A stretch of 64,000 nucleotides of DNA from Bacillota bacterium. Lineage in GTDB: Bacteria > Bacillota > Clostridia > Oscillospirales > Ruminococcaceae. The stretch covers positions 66,966 through 130,965 of the forward strand of contig JAEZYS010000011.1 in assembly GCA_023418925.1 (NCBI GenBank), written 5' to 3'. The notes under the pieces are model-generated. The model ran no database searches, was not told the DNA's origin, and saw only the letters and a program-made list of their open reading frames with translations. Below, piece by piece: positions 6,852 through 15,569 of this stretch. Positions within the stretch are counted from its first letter, which is position 1; the number at the start of each line of letters is the position of its first letter. The translations under genes and the position numbers were made by a program.

Positions 6852-9275
6852 CTACACCCCCAATGCCAGTTTTCTGGATAGATTGCGGAATTCTCTGGCG
6901 GCTTCCTTTTCCGAGAGTGCTTTCGGGGAGGTAATGGAAATGCTCTGATTGACAACCGTTCCCGCCGGATATACGCCTGTGCCGTTCACTCCCACGGTCA
7001 TGCCGCCAAGGTTGGTGGGAATTGCACTTTGCATATCCCGGCTGACTTGCTCCATTGCCTGTTCAAAGCCCACACCGATGCCTTCGCCCATGTTCTGCCC
7101 GATCCCCGCGAAGAGCTCGGAGGGTGAATGAATGCCGAAAAAGTCCTTAATCCGATCCACAATCCCGCCGAAAAATCCGGAGATTTTATTCCATAGCCAT
7201 GCTCCGGCATCGGAAATACCCTGCCACAAGCCTTTTATGAGGTTGCCACCGACTTTCGCCATTTCTCCGATTGAACCGGTAAAACCTCTGACCAGCGCTG
7301 ATATAATCTGCGGTACAGCTTTCACAACCTCGACAATAATTGTCGGCAGATTGGCAATCAGCGACACGAGAAGCTGTACACCGGCAAGAATAATCTTGTC
7401 GATATTCCCGATGATGGCATTGACCAGTGAGGTCACGATTTTCGGGATGGCAGTCACCACGGTGGAAATAATCTGCGGGAGCGCCTGAATCAGTGCGACC
7501 AGTAATTTCACACCGGAGTCGATAATCAGCGGGATTGCCCCAATGACGGCGCTGATAATATTGTCAATAATTTTCGGAATCGCTTGAACAACAGTATTTA
7601 TTATTGTAGGCAGTGCCGATACCAGTGAGGTTAAAAGCTGTATGCCCGCCTCGATAATTTGAGGAATTGAGCTGATCAGAAAATCGACAAGTGCCATGAT
7701 GACTTGTGGCAAAGCATCAATCAGCACAGGTATAGCGTTCAAAATGCCGTCTGCCAAACCTGTAACCAGTTGAAGTGCCGCATCCAGTATGAGGGGCAGA
7801 TTTTCCAGCAATCCCTGCACAATCTGCATGACAGCCGACACTGCCGCCGGAATTAATTGCGGTAATCCCAAACCGATTCCGTTCACAAGTGCTGTTACCA
7901 ACTGCACCGCCGCGTCAATTAACAGCGGAAGATTCTCGATCAGTGCCCCTACGATTGTCATAACCGCATCTACGGCGGCGGGGATGAGTTCCGGCAGAAG
8001 GTTCAGAACGGTCTCCAAAACTTGTGAAAACAGTTCGGTCACAGTAGAAAGAAGCACAGGAAGCAAGTCTCCGACCGCTTGCAGAATCGCGCCAGTGGCT
8101 GTTGGCAGCGCCGCAACAATATTTTCAAGTGCCGGAACAATATTCTGAACCACAGACTGAAAAGCGTCCACAAGGTTCTGCGTCAGGTTGGTCATGTCGG
8201 CATCGGCATTGCCAAGCCCCGCCGTAAAGGAGCCGAGTGCCGCCTGTAAAAGCCCGATAGAACCGGTTATGGTCTGTGTGCTTTCTCTTGCAAAGTTGCC
8301 CGCATATTGCTCTGTGTTCTCGAAAAACATCTGCATGGCGACTTCGGCTTTTTCGGCGTTGGAAGCCGATGCCCAAGTGAAATCCAGTCCTTTGGAAAGG
8401 GCATAGGCTTCGACAGTGGTGGCGTTCATGGCAACCCCGAGGTTATCCATCATCGTAAAATTGCCCTTTGCCGCGCCCGACACCGAATCCAGCGCTATCT
8501 GCATATCTATGCCCATGACGGATGCCATGTCCGCCGCCCGCTGCATCGCTTTTTCTGTCAGTTCCAGCGATTTTTGCTGTTCGATACCCGAACCTTGAAA
8601 CAAAGCGCCCATTTTGTTCGCGGTTGCGAGATATTGGCTCTGTGACACACCAAGGTTTTTATACGCTTCTTCGCCGGTTTTCTGGATGGAGGCTGCATAA
8701 TTGCCGAACACAGCTTCCGAACCGCCTAAATTCTGCTCTAACTCCCCGAATTGCTGAACAACTTCCTTGCCCAGCTTGATAGCCGCCGCACCTGCCGCGA
8801 CAGCAACAGCCCCCATCGCTGCACCGATTCCTTTCAGAACGCCGCCCAGCTTATCAAATTTTGAGCCGGACTTTTCGGCTTCATCGCCCGTTTCCGTGAG
8901 TTGCTCACCGAGATCTTCCGCATCATCGGCAGATTCCTCAAGTTCGCGCTCCATGCCGTTGAGCTCCGCCTGCGCCTTGTTCAGTTGAATTTGCCAGTTC
9001 TGGGTGCGGCGGTCATTCTCACCGAAACTCTCGGAGGCGTTTTTAAGGGCGGCTTCAAGAGCCTTGACTTTCTCTTTTTGCGCTTCAATCTCTTTGCCCA
9101 GGACAGCGTTCCGGGAAGTAAGGGCGGCAGCGCTTTTGTCATTTTTATCAAACTGGCTGGTGACCAGCGCCATTTCAGAGCCGAGGACTTTGAAAGACTG
9201 ATTGATGTCAGCAAGGGCTTTCTTGAAATCACGTTCGCCCTCAATACCGATGCGTAAGCCAAAATCATCTGCCAT
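6852..9275 (-). CDS. Phage tail tape measure protein
   Basis: An 807-residue protein that sets tail length and fills the tail tube. The first 150 residues are charged coiled coil, followed by a Gly/Ala hydrophobic segment (IGAAMGAVAVAAGAAAIKLG). A conserved tape-measure core (about 165-350) contains SQYLATANKMGALFQGSG. Residues of about 390-680 hold many hydrophobic repeats of the form LPLLIDAAVQLVTALVNG. The C-terminal part contains FFGIHSPS and GGMTVGVNGTGVY. Its length is modest, which predicts a fairly short tail. Its place after the frameshifted chaperone pair is standard, although the HEPN cargo gene now separates them. Confidence 0.9.
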   Translation of the reverse strand: MADDFGLRIGIEGERDFKKALADINQSFKVLGSEMALVTSQFDKNDKSAAALTSRNAVLGKEIEAQKEKVKALEAALKNASESFGENDRRTQNWQIQLNKAQAELNGMERELEESADDAEDLGEQLTETGDEAEKSGSKFDKLGGVLKGIGAAMGAVAVAAGAAAIKLGKEVVQQFGELEQNLGGSEAVFGNYAASIQKTGEEAYKNLGVSQSQYLATANKMGALFQGSGIEQQKSLELTEKAMQRAADMASVMGIDMQIALDSVSGAAKGNFTMMDNLGVAMNATTVEAYALSKGLDFTWASASNAEKAEVAMQMFFENTEQYAGNFARESTQTITGSIGLLQAALGSFTAGLGNADADMTNLTQNLVDAFQSVVQNIVPALENIVAALPTATGAILQAVGDLLPVLLSTVTELFSQVLETVLNLLPELIPAAVDAVMTIVGALIENLPLLIDAAVQLVTALVNGIGLGLPQLIPAAVSAVMQIVQGLLENLPLILDAALQLVTGLADGILNAIPVLIDALPQVIMALVDFLISSIPQIIEAGIQLLTSLVSALPTIINTVVQAIPKIIDNIISAVIGAIPLIIDSGVKLLVALIQALPQIISTVVTAIPKIVTSLVNAIIGNIDKIILAGVQLLVSLIANLPTIIVEVVKAVPQIISALVRGFTGSIGEMAKVGGNLIKGLWQGISDAGAWLWNKISGFFGGIVDRIKDFFGIHSPSELFAGIGQNMGEGIGVGFEQAMEQVSRDMQSAIPTNLGGMTVGVNGTGVYPAGTVVNQSISITSPKALSEKEAAREFRNLSRKLALGV

Positions 9276-9300
9276 GTGTGGTCACCTCCTAAATGATCAA

Positions 9301-9351
9301 CACAATATATAGTTGATTAAATTTGACACTTACTATATGTTGTGATATAAT
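9301..9351 (+). promoter_or_regulatory. Consensus promoter with operator-like inverted repeat for the HEPN gene
   Basis: TTGACA (9323-9328) and TATAAT (9346-9351) are separated by 17 bp, a perfect sigma-70 match. An inverted repeat of 13 nt with one mismatch, cacaatatatagt (9301-9313) and actatatgttgtg (9332-9344), brackets the -35 box and fills the spacer. It looks like a repressor site. Confidence 0.82.
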
Positions 9352-9417
9352 ATGATAATAAATATGTTTAAATTATCTTCATTTTAAAATACATACGCTG
9401 GAGGGATAATTAATAAT

Positions 9418-10785
9418 ATGGACTTCAAAAAAAATCACTTTGGTGTGGATATTGAGGGAATTGGCACGAGTTTTTCATCTCCAGCTATAGATTCTTTGAT
9501 TGAAACCCAAACACGAATTAGCAAGCTGTTTGAGCCGTCATCTGGAATAACCGCTATGCTTGAGTCGCCTGCAATACGCATGATACAAGAACAACAAGAT
9601 ACGCTTCAAAAACTTACTGCACCTTCTTCGGCTCTTACATCATTTATAGAACAACAGGATAAATTGCATATGGCATTATCATCTTCTTTAATAGATTCTA
9701 TTTCTGCCCAACAGCTTTCTTTTAGCAAGGCAATTGCCGCCAGCATTCAAGTACCGGATATGGATGTGATATCAGGTACGCTTTCAAAATTTGCAGAACT
9801 AGTGCCACCTGAACCTCCTATGTACAACCTTGCCGCTGAAATGGGGAAAGCTCTCGAAGCCTGTATTCCGAAATATGACTTAATGGCTAACGCCTTAACA
9901 AATGCTCTTGAAACCTGTATGCCAAAATTTGATACCATAGGCAATATGGCTTTCAGGTTGGCGGATTCAATTCCACAAATTGATTCTGCCATTTTGTCTA
10001 TTGCACAGCAAGCATTAGGAGCAATGGATAATCTCACAGAGTCTCTCCAGTCAAGTATGTCGGCACTTCTCGGTTCACTAACTGACATTAGGCTCCCAAA
10101 TTTTGACCATCTCGCGAACTCATTGAATTTCATCACCGATTTCGAGGAAAAAAACGAGTTGCTAAAAAGTTTTGGCTGGTATCTGATTTCTGAGTTGCCG
10201 GAGGAGATTGTTAACACCATTTACGAACGACGAGATGAAATTACGCAAGAAGAAGTTGATATACTCATCATCCAGCACTTTCGTAACAATAAATATCAAG
10301 CGTTAAAAAGCATTGTAAATAGCTGGGTATCTCTTCCATACTTTCATTCAAGGCAAATTGTATTTCATGAAGCACAGGTTTGTCATTCACGGCGTTCATA
10401 TAATGCGTCAACAACCCTTATTTCACTTCATTATGAGGGCGTGGTTACTGATTTTGTTCGTGAGCGGATCAATACGCCTACATACAGAGTAGAAAAGGCG
10501 TTGAAATGCATTAATGATCTTGCCAATGATTTAACCATGGATGCAATGCCGTTCAGAGATTGGATCGTTTGCTCTTATGTCTTGGAATGCATTGATAAGG
10601 CTTTTACAACTAATTTCTCACCAGCCGATCCAGACAGTTGCCCAAATTCATCAAGACATAAAATTGCGCACGGTCACGCCGTTGCAAAGGAAACTGAGGC
10701 AAATTCTCTGAGACGATTTTTATTTATGAATGAGTTGTACAAGCTATTTTGTTGCTTGGAAAACGAGTATCAGTTGATCTCATAA
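9418..10785 (+). CDS. HEPN-motif protein, candidate abortive-infection cargo gene
   Basis: A 455-residue protein that I cannot assign to a named family. The N-terminal half (to about 240) is helical, rich in Ser, Ala, Ile and Gln, and contains imperfect repeats of the form EQQD.L..L..PSSALTSF and EACIPKYD/ETCMPKFD. The C-terminal half ends in an all-helical region with RHKIAHG at residues 413-419, an R-x4-H signature of HEPN ribonucleases. No membrane segment or signal is evident. It is convergent with the tail chaperone genes and divergent from the tape measure gene, with its own consensus promoter and GGAGG site. It is much richer in AT than its phage neighbours. All of this fits a cargo gene expressed in the lysogen. 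An RNase-based defence role is inference. Confidence 0.62.
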   Translation: MDFKKNHFGVDIEGIGTSFSSPAIDSLIETQTRISKLFEPSSGITAMLESPAIRMIQEQQDTLQKLTAPSSALTSFIEQQDKLHMALSSSLIDSISAQQLSFSKAIAASIQVPDMDVISGTLSKFAELVPPEPPMYNLAAEMGKALEACIPKYDLMANALTNALETCMPKFDTIGNMAFRLADSIPQIDSAILSIAQQALGAMDNLTESLQSSMSALLGSLTDIRLPNFDHLANSLNFITDFEEKNELLKSFGWYLISELPEEIVNTIYERRDEITQEEVDILIIQHFRNNKYQALKSIVNSWVSLPYFHSRQIVFHEAQVCHSRRSYNASTTLISLHYEGVVTDFVRERINTPTYRVEKALKCINDLANDLTMDAMPFRDWIVCSYVLECIDKAFTTNFSPADPDSCPNSSRHKIAHGHAVAKETEANSLRRFLFMNELYKLFCCLENEYQLIS

Positions 10786-10965
10786 CGGAATAATGTCATC
10801 TACGGATAATTCCCGCCTCGGCTTCTCCATCCCCAGAAACTGCTTATGGCAAGCCCATAGATCCATAAATAAACCAAACGGCATCGTCCAGAATTCGTCG
10901 GCAGAGAGCCGCATCTGCACAGTGCCGTAGTAGTACAGGCGCGTGAAAACCTCGGCAGTGGTCAC
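10780..10965 (-). CDS. Tail assembly chaperone, GT-type second frame
   Basis: The second frame of the tail chaperone pair, about 61 residues if started at GTG 10965. It is more likely produced mainly as the C-terminal extension of the upstream chaperone through a -1 frameshift at 10983-10977. The region contains LYYYGTVQMRLSADEFW and LWACHKQFLGM, typical of the T part of G/GT proteins, which bind the tape measure during tail assembly. It overlaps the upstream stop by 3 bases. Its last 6 bases overlap the end of the convergent HEPN gene. Confidence 0.75.
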   Translation of the reverse strand: MTTAEVFTRLYYYGTVQMRLSADEFWTMPFGLFMDLWACHKQFLGMEKPRRELSVDDIIPL

Positions 10966-11351
10966 GCGCCCTGCGTGTTTTTTGAGGCTTCTTCCTCTGC
11001 ACTTACCACATTCCGTGCCGTCCCTTTGAACATGGCTTCGGTGATGGCATTTTTATAGGATGCCAGTTCCAGCGGGGAGGTCAGCAGTTCCACTTCCTCC
11101 TCGGTGAGCAGTTCCTTTGGCGTGTCCTTATGCCTTAAGTTGTAAACCAGGATGGACTGATTTGCCATCAGCGTAAGAAGCCAGACGATTTCGTCCAGTG
11201 CCATTTCAAAATTTTCAGCCTTCATCAGTCGTTCACCGAGGTTCTCCAGCCCGCCGTAGCGGCTGGCGATGGCTTTGGTCGCCTTGGTGGTGAGAATCAG
11301 TTCATACTGCTCACCACCGATATTGATAAATGCGCTGCGTTCGTTTTCCAT
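10962..11351 (-). CDS. Tail assembly chaperone, G-type
   Basis: A protein of about 129 residues from MENERSAFINIGG, encoded between the major tail and tape measure genes as in lambda G and HK97 gp13-type systems. The start at 11351 is chosen over an upstream one because a GGAGGAGGG site lies 5 nt before it and the major tail stop is 2 bases away. The sequence GEQYELILTTKATKAIASRYGG fits the family of tail chaperones with a beta strand followed by helices. It ends ASKNTQGA-stop in the normal frame, or is extended by the frameshift. Confidence 0.8.
   Translation of the reverse strand: MENERSAFINIGGEQYELILTTKATKAIASRYGGLENLGERLMKAENFEMALDEIVWLLTLMANQSILVYNLRHKDTPKELLTEEEVELLTSPLELASYKNAITEAMFKGTARNVVSAEEEASKNTQGA
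10977..10983 (-). promoter_or_regulatory. Programmed -1 frameshift site A-AAA-AAC in the tail chaperone genes
   Basis: Read on the minus strand in the frame of the first chaperone gene (Ser-Lys-Asn), the heptamer is exactly A AAA AAC, the X-XXY-YYZ slippery pattern. It lies 13 nt before the zero-frame stop. Slipping back one base leads directly into the frame of the 10780-10965 reading frame, giving a G-GT fusion of about 193 residues. Confidence 0.85.
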
Positions 11352-11352
11352 A

Positions 11353-11961
11353 TCAACCCTCCTCCGGCGGTTCCGGCGTGCTGTTAAAAACCGGCTCATA
11401 TACTTCGCCGTACCAGCCGGAAATGGTTTCAGCAGATACCCCGGCGTCTCCCTCTGTCACCTCCGCTTTCCACGGATGCTTTCCTGTACCGTCCGGCTTG
11501 TTGCGTCGCATGACCGTTCCCTCAATGGTAGGTGTTTGAAAAGTAATAGAATCACCTTTAGTTTGCAGATTGGTTGCCGGGATGCCGAATTTTATCCGAT
11601 ACAGCCAAAAATAGCGGTATCTGTTGTCCGGCTTGAGAGCGCGAAATCCCACGGCAATAAGAGCGCCGTCATTTTCGCTTGCTGAAACCAGAACACCGTT
11701 GTCGTCGACAATTGCTCCGGTCAAATCCTGCGCGGCGGCAGTGCCGATATCATCAATTCCCAGCGAAAGTGTGCCGGATTTGAAATCCTTGATTACATAT
11801 GCGGTCGCGTCATCCGCATACAGCGTTGCCTCGGCAAGTTCAATGGACAAATCCGCTTTAATGGCTTTTGCCAGTGAAATCGGAACACCGTAGGTTTCCT
11901 CGCCGTTAGCATCCTCGGTGATTTTTGCATAGTAAAGTTTATCCATGCCAATGGTCGCCAT
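11353..11961 (-). CDS. Major tail (tube) protein
   Basis: A 202-residue tube protein of the phi13/HK97-type major tail family. Supporting features are the N-terminus MATIGMDKLYYAKIT, the stretch KADLSIELAEATLYADD, and the late DSITFQTPTIEGTVMRR. These proteins form stacked hexamers around the tape measure. The start is set at 11961, where GGAGG lies 7 nt upstream. The upstream TTG start would leave only 2 nt. Confidence 0.83.
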   Translation of the reverse strand: MATIGMDKLYYAKITEDANGEETYGVPISLAKAIKADLSIELAEATLYADDATAYVIKDFKSGTLSLGIDDIGTAAAQDLTGAIVDDNGVLVSASENDGALIAVGFRALKPDNRYRYFWLYRIKFGIPATNLQTKGDSITFQTPTIEGTVMRRNKPDGTGKHPWKAEVTEGDAGVSAETISGWYGEVYEPVFNSTPEPPEEG

Positions 11962-11963
11962 TT

Positions 11964-12305
11964 TCAATCCTCCAATCGATATAATTTTGCCGTATCCACG
12001 GCGTAGTGGTGGTAGCCGGTATCGTCCTCATGAGCGATGTATTGCCGTGCCGTAATGGTGAAATCGGCAGCGAGCAGAGCGGTCAAAACAGAGCTTTTCA
12101 TTGCCAAATAATTTCCCTTGGAATAGAGTGACAGTCGCGCTTCCTGCATTTCAAAACCCGGCTTGTTGTCACTGAAAAGTTCATAAGTGTCGGTCATTGG
12201 TGTAATGACGGCATATTCGTCCGGCGCTGTATCAGAGAAAAACCCTGTTTCAACTGGGATATTCAAAGATGTGATGAGCGCCGTGATTTCTTCAAGAATA
12301 TTCAT
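11964..12305 (-). CDS. Tail terminator/completion protein
   Basis: A 113-residue protein in the position of the tail terminator, between an HK97 gp10-like gene and the major tail gene. It starts with MNILEEITALITSLNIPVETG and contains YAVITPMTDTYELFSDNKP, typical of the gpU/gp11-like fold. It overlaps the upstream gene by 4 bases. Assignment is mainly by position and general pattern. Confidence 0.68.
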   Translation of the reverse strand: MNILEEITALITSLNIPVETGFFSDTAPDEYAVITPMTDTYELFSDNKPGFEMQEARLSLYSKGNYLAMKSSVLTALLAADFTITARQYIAHEDDTGYHHYAVDTAKLYRLED

Positions 12306-12715
12306 ACATCACCGATTTCCTCCTCCAGTTTGCGTTTCATGGTTTCTATAACATCCTTGCGGGCGGCGGCTTTTGCAGGCTTCAGGAAAGGCTTCGGCGG
12401 CTGACCGTGTTTGCCGTATTCAATAATGTTCGCAACCATCGCATTGCTTGAGCCGTCCTGCCGATATTCGTCGAAGCCAACCTTGACATTATAGTTGCCG
12501 TCCTTATCCATTTTGGCTGGAGATAGCCCCAGCGCCGCCTCCAGCTGCCCGGAAGACTGCCCGGACAAAACGGCATGAAGCTGACTTCGTACCTTATCAA
12601 GGGCTACATTGCCTCCGGCTTCCAGTACACGGGGCAGGATTTTATCGGTTTTATCTGCCAGCTGGGAGACTTTTGACAAAAAGTCCTCCGGCATTTTGTA
12701 GGTAGCTTTCGCCAT
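12302..12715 (-). CDS. HK97 gp10-like head-tail protein
   Basis: A 137-residue protein with the family pattern: an N-terminal helix (EDFLSKVSQLADKTDKILPRVLEAGG) and a C-terminal segment with NIIEYGKHGQPPKPFLKPA. The latter matches the conserved E-x-G....P.PFL.PA motif of HK97 gp10-like (minor structural/tail) proteins. Confidence 0.82.
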   Translation of the reverse strand: MAKATYKMPEDFLSKVSQLADKTDKILPRVLEAGGNVALDKVRSQLHAVLSGQSSGQLEAALGLSPAKMDKDGNYNVKVGFDEYRQDGSSNAMVANIIEYGKHGQPPKPFLKPAKAAARKDVIETMKRKLEEEIGDV

Positions 12716-12719
12716 AGAA

Positions 12720-13055
12720 TCACCCCTTGCTCGGTTCCATATGTTCCGCTAAAACTTCAAGATACATTCCGCGCTGACGAACATTTTCCACCGACACGAT
12801 TTTAAAGCGTTCGCCGCCGCAGATGATTGCCAATGCCGTGGTAACCGTTATTCCGGGAATCACCCGAAAGCGGAACAATGCGGTAGCGGTGGAAAACGCC
12901 GCCCGGTTTGCCCAGCGTTCATTGCCGTGGCGGTCTTCGCGGTAAGCCCTGACGGTTGCAAGTACCACATCTTCTGATGTCACAAAGCCAGCGGAATCTT
13001 TGTTTTGGATGGTTTGGATAAGCTGAATAGCTTGATTCATTTTGCCGAAGCTCAT
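12720..13055 (-). CDS. Phage head closure/head-tail adaptor protein
   Basis: A 111-residue protein of the SPP1 gp16-like head closure family. The opening MNQAIQLIQTIQNKDSAGFVTSED and the later FRFRVIPGITVTTALAIICGGERFKIVSVE match the usual beta-barrel plus loop. It lies directly after the gp6-like connector, one base from its stop. Confidence 0.8.
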   Translation of the reverse strand: MSFGKMNQAIQLIQTIQNKDSAGFVTSEDVVLATVRAYREDRHGNERWANRAAFSTATALFRFRVIPGITVTTALAIICGGERFKIVSVENVRQRGMYLEVLAEHMEPSKG

Positions 13056-13056
13056 G

Positions 13057-13374
13057 CTAAACCTCCCAATTTCGATCCAAGCGCAGCAGCAAATTTACGG
13101 TGTCCCAGACCTGTTTCCCGGCTTGCACAGAATCCGCAAAAAAGCCGCCGGTCGAACCGTCTCTGCTTTCATAAAAATGAGAAGCGAGTATGATAACTGC
13201 CTGTTCTGTAGTCGGTGTCATTTCCGCATTGTTGTAATGCCCTAATTGCCAGTGCTGAAAGCTTTCAGCATAGTTTACGGCGGCATCAATAAAGCTTTGC
13301 AAGAGCACATCATCCTCATCATGGGAGAGGATTAAATTCGCCTTTACTTTTTCAAGCAAGCCTGCAACCGCCAT
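13057..13374 (-). CDS. Phage head-tail connector protein (gp6-like)
   Basis: A 105-residue helical protein. The pattern DEDDVLLQSFIDAAVNYAESF...AVIILASHFYESR matches the gp6/gp15-like head-tail connectors that sit under the portal ring. It is the first gene after the major capsid gene, as usual. Confidence 0.82.
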   Translation of the reverse strand: MAVAGLLEKVKANLILSHDEDDVLLQSFIDAAVNYAESFQHWQLGHYNNAEMTPTTEQAVIILASHFYESRDGSTGGFFADSVQAGKQVWDTVNLLLRLDRNWEV

Positions 13375-13389
13375 AAAACCACCCCTTTA

Positions 13390-14580
13390 TTATGAACCAG
13401 CCGCCATTTTGAGAATTTTCACCGCTTCCGGCAGAATCAGCTTGCCGTCCACACGTTGTGTCGCCTTAAATCCTACTTGATCTGTCTCGGCATAGATTTC
13501 GTTTAGACGCTCAAACGTCCGGTTCAGACGGTCGCCGATCCAATAGTAGGAAAAATCACCGAAAGCCACCACAGAATCCCCAGCGGCAATCGTCGGCGCA
13601 AAGCTTGAAACATATACCGGTCTGCCGAGAATGGTGTCCGGTGTTCCCGCCGTCAGGCTCGCTTGCCAGAGATACTGCCCGTCCGTGCTTTTCAGCTTGC
13701 GCAACGACTTCACTGTCAAATCGTTGGCGATAAATACCGCTTTGTTGCGGTAAGGAGATTTCAGGCTGTGATATAAATCCATTACCTCATCCCAGGTAAT
13801 CGCCGTCTGACTTGCTGCGGTTACGCCAACCTGACCGCCGCCGGTCGCGGCAAAAATTCCTGTGGGCTTTTTATTGCCATCGCCTACCAAAAACGCTTCT
13901 TCTTCCAGTGAACCGATTCTTCGCCCAAAATCCTGTGATAAAAACGATTCTAACGGGAATGCGCTGTCCTGCAGCAATTCCTTGGATACCTTGACAATGG
14001 TGGCAAGCTTGAACGCTTCCAAAGTAACTTGACCAAAGCTGCCGTCGCTGGACGGAATCGTAGCACCCTCGTCAACCCAAGAAGCGGTGCCTTTTGTGGC
14101 GACAACGGGAATTTTCAATTCACCGCTGGAGGTGCGAATGACGCGTGCCAGCGTCCGCATAATGTTGAATTCTTCCAGTGACTGCACCAGCGTATGCTCA
14201 AATTCATCGGGGACAAGGTAACCGCCTGTAGAATCCGTGCCTTCGGCAAGGGCATCATCCACTTTTCTGTAACGCATGGCATTCCAAAACGCATCTGCAT
14301 ATTCGGCGGATTTTCTGCCCGCAGCGGTACCGCCAGCCGTTCCCGGAATGTTAACAACGGGCAAGCGCGTTGTGCTGCGTAAGGAGTTTTCAAGCCCCTC
14401 TATGCGCTCAAGACGCTCAATTTCCTTGCCGAGATTGGTAATTTCAGCCTCAAACTGATCGCTGATGTCTGAATCCTCCGGGGAAAGAATATCAGTAACG
14501 GCGAGCTTTTCTTCTAAAAAGGCTTTCATTTTCTCCAGAGCCGTCTTGCGCTTGTCACGCAGTTCCAATAATTTGCTCAT
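13390..14580 (-). CDS. HK97-family major capsid protein
   Basis: A 396-residue precursor. The first about 100 residues are charged coiled coil (the delta or scaffold domain) with KKTALEKMKAFLEEK-like heptads, which the upstream protease would remove. The mature part contains GTDSTGGYLVPDEFEHTLVQ, LKIPVVATKGTASWVDEGA, VKVSKELLQDSAFPLESFL and GDGNKKPTGIFAATGG, the typical N-arm, E-loop and P-domain pattern. It is encoded 20 bp after the protease, with a GGAGG site. Confidence 0.95.
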   Translation of the reverse strand: MSKLLELRDKRKTALEKMKAFLEEKLAVTDILSPEDSDISDQFEAEITNLGKEIERLERIEGLENSLRSTTRLPVVNIPGTAGGTAAGRKSAEYADAFWNAMRYRKVDDALAEGTDSTGGYLVPDEFEHTLVQSLEEFNIMRTLARVIRTSSGELKIPVVATKGTASWVDEGATIPSSDGSFGQVTLEAFKLATIVKVSKELLQDSAFPLESFLSQDFGRRIGSLEEEAFLVGDGNKKPTGIFAATGGGQVGVTAASQTAITWDEVMDLYHSLKSPYRNKAVFIANDLTVKSLRKLKSTDGQYLWQASLTAGTPDTILGRPVYVSSFAPTIAAGDSVVAFGDFSYYWIGDRLNRTFERLNEIYAETDQVGFKATQRVDGKLILPEAVKILKMAAGS

Positions 14581-14600
14581 GATTCATAACCTCCAAAATA

Positions 14601-15287
14601 TTAATCTGATTGTCGTGCAAGCCAAGCCAGTTTATCCCGGACCTTTACCCAACCCGGCGGATTCGGCTTCGGCGGCAGTTTTGCCAGAATGGAATTCATA
14701 ACGGTTGACCGGGAAAATAGAACAGGAGCCTTTGTGTCTTCAACCGCGCCCTCGGCATAGAGTATGCCGTCTGCAAAGCCAAGTTCCACTGCTTTTTTCG
14801 CGTTCAGGCAGGATTCGCGGCTCATCATGGCGGAGATTTCCTCTCGCGGAAGCCTTGTTTTTGCCTCGTAAGCGTTGATAATGCCCTCCTTTACCTCATC
14901 AAGCGTTGCAATTGCACGGCGCATTTCCTCGGAATCGCCGATGGCAATTGTGGACGGGTTATGGATCACCATATATGCCACAGGGGACATCAGAATTTCA
15001 GAACCAGCCATAGCGACAATGGAAGCCGCCGATGCCGCCAAAGCCGATATTTTCACGGTTACCTTGCCGGGATATTCTTTCAGTGCTGTGTAAATTTCCG
15101 AAGCCGCGAACACATCGCCGCCGGGAGAATTGATCCAAACAGTAATGTCGCCCTTGCCGGAGGACAGTTCCGCTTTAAACGCCGCAGGCGTGACTTCATC
15201 GCCCCACCAAGTTTCATCCGAAATTGCACCTTCGAGAAAAAGCTCGCGCTCGCCGTCCGATTCGGTAAAATTCCAGAATTTATTCAT
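14601..15287 (-). CDS. ClpP-type prohead maturation protease
   Basis: A 228-residue ClpP-like serine protease that trims the capsid precursor. The nucleophile Ser is in ALAASAASIVAMAGS and the catalytic His in YMVIHNPST. INSPGGDVFAASEIY matches the ClpP NSPGG loop. The start is set at the ATG at 15287 (MNKFWNF), because the two upstream in-frame ATGs (15302 and 15296) lack a ribosome site and lie deeper in the preceding gene. The start overlaps the end of the preceding small gene by 8 bases. Confidence 0.92.
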   Translation of the reverse strand: MNKFWNFTESDGERELFLEGAISDETWWGDEVTPAAFKAELSSGKGDITVWINSPGGDVFAASEIYTALKEYPGKVTVKISALAASAASIVAMAGSEILMSPVAYMVIHNPSTIAIGDSEEMRRAIATLDEVKEGIINAYEAKTRLPREEISAMMSRESCLNAKKAVELGFADGILYAEGAVEDTKAPVLFSRSTVMNSILAKLPPKPNPPGWVKVRDKLAWLARQSD

Positions 15288-15534
15288 GAAAACCATCCTC
15301 ATCGGGTTTTATTTTTTCAAGCCGGTTATAAAGTCCTTTTATTGTTGTGGTCGGCAAAGGTGGCAAACCCTCGATTTTACGGACTTTATTCGGCGATACG
15401 ATGCCCGCCTGAATGAACAGCGCATGGCCTTTGAATCGCTCCTCAATCGTGCCAAGAACCGAGGGATGGTATTCTGGCTCACCAAGATGCGCCAAAACTT
15501 CGCCGATGGTATAATGCTTTTCTGAGTTTTCCAT
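15280..15534 (-). CDS. Small phage protein between portal and protease
   Basis: An 84-residue protein (MENSEKHYTIGEVLAHLGEPEYHPS...) that I do not recognise as a named family. It begins with a helix-turn-helix-like or short helical segment and ends highly charged. GGAGG 6 nt before the ATG at 15534 fixes the start; the longer in-frame start at 15573 has no such site. It sits in the packaging operon between portal and protease, where small accessory head genes are common. Confidence 0.6.
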   Translation of the reverse strand: MENSEKHYTIGEVLAHLGEPEYHPSVLGTIEERFKGHALFIQAGIVSPNKVRKIEGLPPLPTTTIKGLYNRLEKIKPDEDGFHE

Positions 15535-15569
15535 GAAGTACCTCCGATATATTTTGTATGATTTATAAA

